This document shows positions 61,562 through 64,000 of a stretch of 64,000 nt of DNA, one piece after another. A program made the translations under genes and the position numbers. Origin of the DNA: Polaromonas sp. (GTDB lineage Bacteria > Pseudomonadota > Gammaproteobacteria > Burkholderiales > Burkholderiaceae_C); contig NZ_JAQSDA010000025.1 of NCBI RefSeq assembly GCF_029945685.1, positions 1-64,000 of the forward strand. Reading direction: 5' to 3'. The notes beneath the pieces were generated by a model. It was not told the origin of the DNA and made no database searches. It was given only the letters and a program-made list of their open reading frames with translations. Position 1 is the stretch's first letter. Each line of letters starts with the position of its first letter.

Positions 61562-61652
61562 GGGGCCGCGGGTCCGGCTCTGCCGGCCCGTAGGCGCAGC
61601 GGCCCCCTCGGGGGGCAGGGAGCTACACGCAGTGAGCGACCGTGGGGGCGCT
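61562..61652 (+). repeat. Interspersed repeat R2, copy B
   Basis: GGGGCCGCGGGTCCGGCTCT, GCCGGCCCGTAGGCGCAGCG, then GGGGGGCAGGGAGCTACACG to the end of the kinase gene. It is a second copy of the ispF leader repeat. Confidence 0.72.
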
Positions 61653-61654
61653 AT

Positions 61655-63052
61655 TCAACCTCTTCTTAGTTTGATATGCGCCGCCAACCCGCCCGAGCCG
61701 GTGTTGGCCAGCGCAAACACGCCGCCCATGCGGTGCAGGGTTTTTTCGACAATCGCCAGGCCGAGACCGGCGCCGGTCGCTGCAGTGCGTGCTGCGTCGC
61801 CGCGGAAAAAGGGTTTGGTCAGGTTGTTCAGGGCCTGGGGCGCAACGCCGGTGCCGTGGTCGCGCACCTTGATCAGCACCCACTGGTCGCGTTCCTTGGC
61901 CGCAATATCCACCACGGCGATGCCGGTGTCCGGCGTCTTGCCATAACGCCGCGCATTTTCCAGCAGGTTGGCGATCACGCGGGACAGTTCGACCTCGTCG
62001 GCCAGCACAGCAATCTGGCCCGGCAACGTCACATTGACGCGCATGTCGGTGTATTCGGCCACGGAATAGACGGCCGCCTCGATGATGGCATTGAGCGACA
62101 CCGACCCCAGCTGCGGCGGATCGGGCCGGGCGTAGTCGAGGAATTTGTCGATGATCGCGTCGAGCTGGGTGATGTCGGCGGCCATGTGGGCGCGGGCCTC
62201 CGGATCGGCCACGCTCATTTCTGTTTCGAGTCGCAGCCGCGCCAGCGGCGTGCGCAGGTCGTGCGAAATGCCGGCCAGCATGATGACGCGGTCTTCCTCG
62301 ATTTTGGAGAGCTGCTCGGCCATACGGTTGAAGCCGATGTTGACTTCGCGGATCTCGCTGGTCGCCACCTGTTCATCAAGCAGGCTGGCGTCAAAGTCAC
62401 CGTCACGCATGCGGCTGGCGGCAAAAGACAGTTGCTTGAGCGGCCGGTTGATGAGGCGCGCAATCAGCGCGGCGCCGAGCAGCGACAGGATGGCTGCGGT
62501 GATCAGCCAGATCAGCCAGGTGCCGCCCTGCAGGGGCCCCAGCCGCGAGGGGTCGGTCAGCAGCCAGTAGGCGTCGCCGTCAATGTTGAACCCCACCCAC
62601 AGACCTTTGACACCGTTGACGGATCGGGCCACCACCGTGCCTTCGCCCATGCGCGCGGTGAGCTCTTCACCGATGCGCTCACTGAAGGGATCGTTGACAA
62701 AGCGCTCGAACTTGTCGCGCGGCTCGCGCGGCGAGATGCGCACGCCTTCTTCCTCGGCCAGGGTCTTGATCAGCCAGACCCGGGTGATGGAGTCCGAGTA
62801 CTTCAGCGCGGCGCGGCTCAGGTTGACCAACGAGGCAAGTTGCCTGGCGCTTTGCACGGCGCGCGGCTCGAATTCCAGCGCGCGGAAGGTTTGCAGCCAG
62901 GCGACGATGCAGCCGATCAGCAGCAGCGACAGGAACAAAAAGGTGCGCCAGAACAGGCTCAGGCCGACGCGCGGCCGCATCTCCAGGGGCGCAGGTGCAG
63001 TTTCAAGCGCCACGGGGGCGGTTTCCAGGTGTTCGGCGCGTGTGCCTTGCAT
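61655..63052 (-). CDS. EnvZ-type sensor histidine kinase
   Basis: The 465-residue kinase has an N-terminal cytoplasmic stretch and a first transmembrane helix (LFWRTFLFLSLLLIGCIVAW). A periplasmic region runs to about 178, followed by a second helix, HAMP (RLINRPLKQLSFAASRMRDG), HisKA with His264 in ISHDLRTPLARL, and HATPase_c (NLLENARRYG, GAGLGLAIV). It is downstream of the OmpR-type gene with a 78-bp gap and is its cognate kinase by position. The signal may be osmotic or envelope-related; this is inference. Confidence 0.94.
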   Translation of the reverse strand: MQGTRAEHLETAPVALETAPAPLEMRPRVGLSLFWRTFLFLSLLLIGCIVAWLQTFRALEFEPRAVQSARQLASLVNLSRAALKYSDSITRVWLIKTLAEEEGVRISPREPRDKFERFVNDPFSERIGEELTARMGEGTVVARSVNGVKGLWVGFNIDGDAYWLLTDPSRLGPLQGGTWLIWLITAAILSLLGAALIARLINRPLKQLSFAASRMRDGDFDASLLDEQVATSEIREVNIGFNRMAEQLSKIEEDRVIMLAGISHDLRTPLARLRLETEMSVADPEARAHMAADITQLDAIIDKFLDYARPDPPQLGSVSLNAIIEAAVYSVAEYTDMRVNVTLPGQIAVLADEVELSRVIANLLENARRYGKTPDTGIAVVDIAAKERDQWVLIKVRDHGTGVAPQALNNLTKPFFRGDAARTAATGAGLGLAIVEKTLHRMGGVFALANTGSGGLAAHIKLRRG

Positions 63053-63130
63053 TCGGGGACTCGGAAGGCGGAGAGGTGGATCGGCCCGGTCAGCCAGACA
63101 GCAGTCGGGCGTGCGGCAGCATGTGGCTCT

Positions 63131-63868
63131 TTAGCTGGTTCCGTCCGGCACGAAAACGTAGCCTATGCCCCACACGGTCTGGATGTAGCGGGGCGCAGCG
63201 GCGTCCAACTCGATCAGCTTGCGCAGGCGCGAGACCTGTACGTCCAGGCTGCGGTCGAAGGGCTCGAACTCCCGGCCGCGCGCCAGTTGCGCCAGCTTTT
63301 CGCGCGACAGCGGCTGGCGCGGATGCCGCACCAGCGTCTTGAGCATGGCGAATTCGCCGGTGGTCAGAGGCAGCTCCTCGCCATTTTTCTGCAGGGTGCG
63401 CAAGCCCATGTCGAAACTGAAAGGTCCGAAATTGACCACTTCCTGCTCGCTCGACGGCGCGCCCGGCACTTCGACCGCGGGGCGACGGCGCAGCACCGCA
63501 TGAATCCGCGCGAGCAGCTCGCGCGGATTGAAAGGCTTGGCCAGGTAGTCGTCGGCGCCGACTTCGAGGCCGACGATACGGTCCACGTCCTCGCCCTTGG
63601 CGGTCAGCATGATGATGGGGGTGCGGTCGTTGGCGGCGCGCAGGCGGCGGCAGATGGACAGGCCGTCTTCGCCGGGCATCATCAGGTCGAGCACGATCAG
63701 GTCCACGGCATCGCGCATCATGATGCGGTTCAGGGCCTTGCTGTCCTCCGCCAGGATGACCTCGAAGCCTTCCTGCGTCAGGTAGCGCCGCAGCAGGTCG
63801 CGAATGCGGGCATCGTCGTCAAGAATCAGGATCTTGTCAGCACGGGTGGAATTGCTAGCTTGTGTCAT
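63131..63868 (-). CDS. OmpR-family response regulator
   Basis: The 245-residue regulator has a receiver domain with Asp61 (LIVLDLMMPGEDG), Thr89 and Lys111 (YLAKPFNP), and a C-terminal OmpR winged helix (LPLTTGEFAMLKTL, RSLDVQVSRLRKLIE, VWGIGYVFVP). ATG 63868 starts MTQASNSTRA; the frame is open to 63997 but the extra sequence is not protein-like. It is paired with the kinase at 61655. A TGTAAC-N16-CGAAAA element lies 60 bp upstream. Confidence 0.95.
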   Translation of the reverse strand: MTQASNSTRADKILILDDDARIRDLLRRYLTQEGFEVILAEDSKALNRIMMRDAVDLIVLDLMMPGEDGLSICRRLRAANDRTPIIMLTAKGEDVDRIVGLEVGADDYLAKPFNPRELLARIHAVLRRRPAVEVPGAPSSEQEVVNFGPFSFDMGLRTLQKNGEELPLTTGEFAMLKTLVRHPRQPLSREKLAQLARGREFEPFDRSLDVQVSRLRKLIELDAAAPRYIQTVWGIGYVFVPDGTS

Positions 63869-63927
63869 AAGGCGATCGTAATTTGTAACAGAGCCAATTC
63901 TGCGGGCTAAAAACGCGGATTCCGTAT

Positions 63928-63955
63928 TTTTCGTGCACTTTGACAGACTGTTACA
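63928..63955 (-). promoter_or_regulatory. Possible promoter of the ompR/envZ-type operon
   Basis: On the minus strand TGTAAC (63955-63950), 16 bases, CGAAAA (63933-63928), 60 bp before the OmpR-type start. It is like, but not the same as, the two TGTAA-N16-CGACCAAC motifs. Confidence 0.3.
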
Positions 63956-64000
63956 GAAGTTGCAGCTGCGGGCAAGCGCGATAAGGTGCAGATGCAAACC

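Overview
The window is GC-rich chromosomal DNA from a betaproteobacterium. The best fit is the Comamonadaceae (Polaromonas/Rhodoferax/Variovorax-like). This rests on protein resemblance, two tripartite TRAP uptake operons, and several interspersed intergenic repeat families typical of that family. The placement is inference from reading, not from a search. Genes are dense and lie on both strands. I found no rRNA, tRNA, CRISPR array, insertion sequence or prophage structural gene.

Layout. 165-6751: an operon of a family III CoA-transferase, an MmgE/PrpD protein and a CitE/HpcH lyase, followed by a TRAP transporter. This looks like uptake and CoA-dependent cleavage of a (branched) organic acid. 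6931-12404: endonuclease III, a secreted Cache-domain protein next to a chemoreceptor ending in SWETF, and a PAS histidine kinase. 12527-19353: small metabolic and unknown genes, including a dienelactone hydrolase-like protein, a PLP aminotransferase, a TonB-type C-terminal protein, a lectin-like lipoprotein, DUF4389 and two NTF2-like proteins. 19357-23047: a minus-strand periplasmic methionine-sulfoxide repair block (msrB-msrA, cytochrome b, Mo-oxidoreductase, Met-rich MXKDX peptide) plus a MerR regulator. Two copies of a TGTAA-N16-CGACCAAC promoter-like motif head its two halves. 23989-25364: a probable two-gene RiPP system (114-aa precursor plus a twitch-type radical SAM enzyme). 25854-31962: a PBP1A-type peptidoglycan synthase, an MFS exporter, a PHB-depolymerase-like esterase with a CopG regulator, and a GIY-YIG-like protein. 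32187-33231: a less GC-rich pair (membrane protein and HNH protein), probably acquired.

33497-38044: a cold-shock/TM/Excalibur fusion, PilZ, SGNH hydrolase, GST and a pair of unknown exported proteins. 38273-43449: a FAH-type hydratase, an MFS carrier and a second TRAP system. 43470-46905: a universal stress protein and a hemerythrin sharing a perfect FNR/Anr-type box, then SUI1, DUF3820, FHA and a LexA-like S24 repressor with candidate operators. 47056-52699: two tandem membrane-anchored paralogues, phosphatidylserine synthase, several small proteins, a GAF protein, an orphan receiver and a cupin. 52832-63868: a 7TM-DISM histidine kinase, then conserved housekeeping genes serB, mfd, ispD and ispF, and an EnvZ/OmpR-type pair.

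The most interesting items are the Met-rich peptide/Msr/Mo-enzyme island with its shared promoter motif, the RiPP candidate, a hemerythrin gene predicted to give a leaderless mRNA from an FNR-type promoter, a ten-copy intergenic repeat family, and an ispF start codon that lies inside a repeat element.
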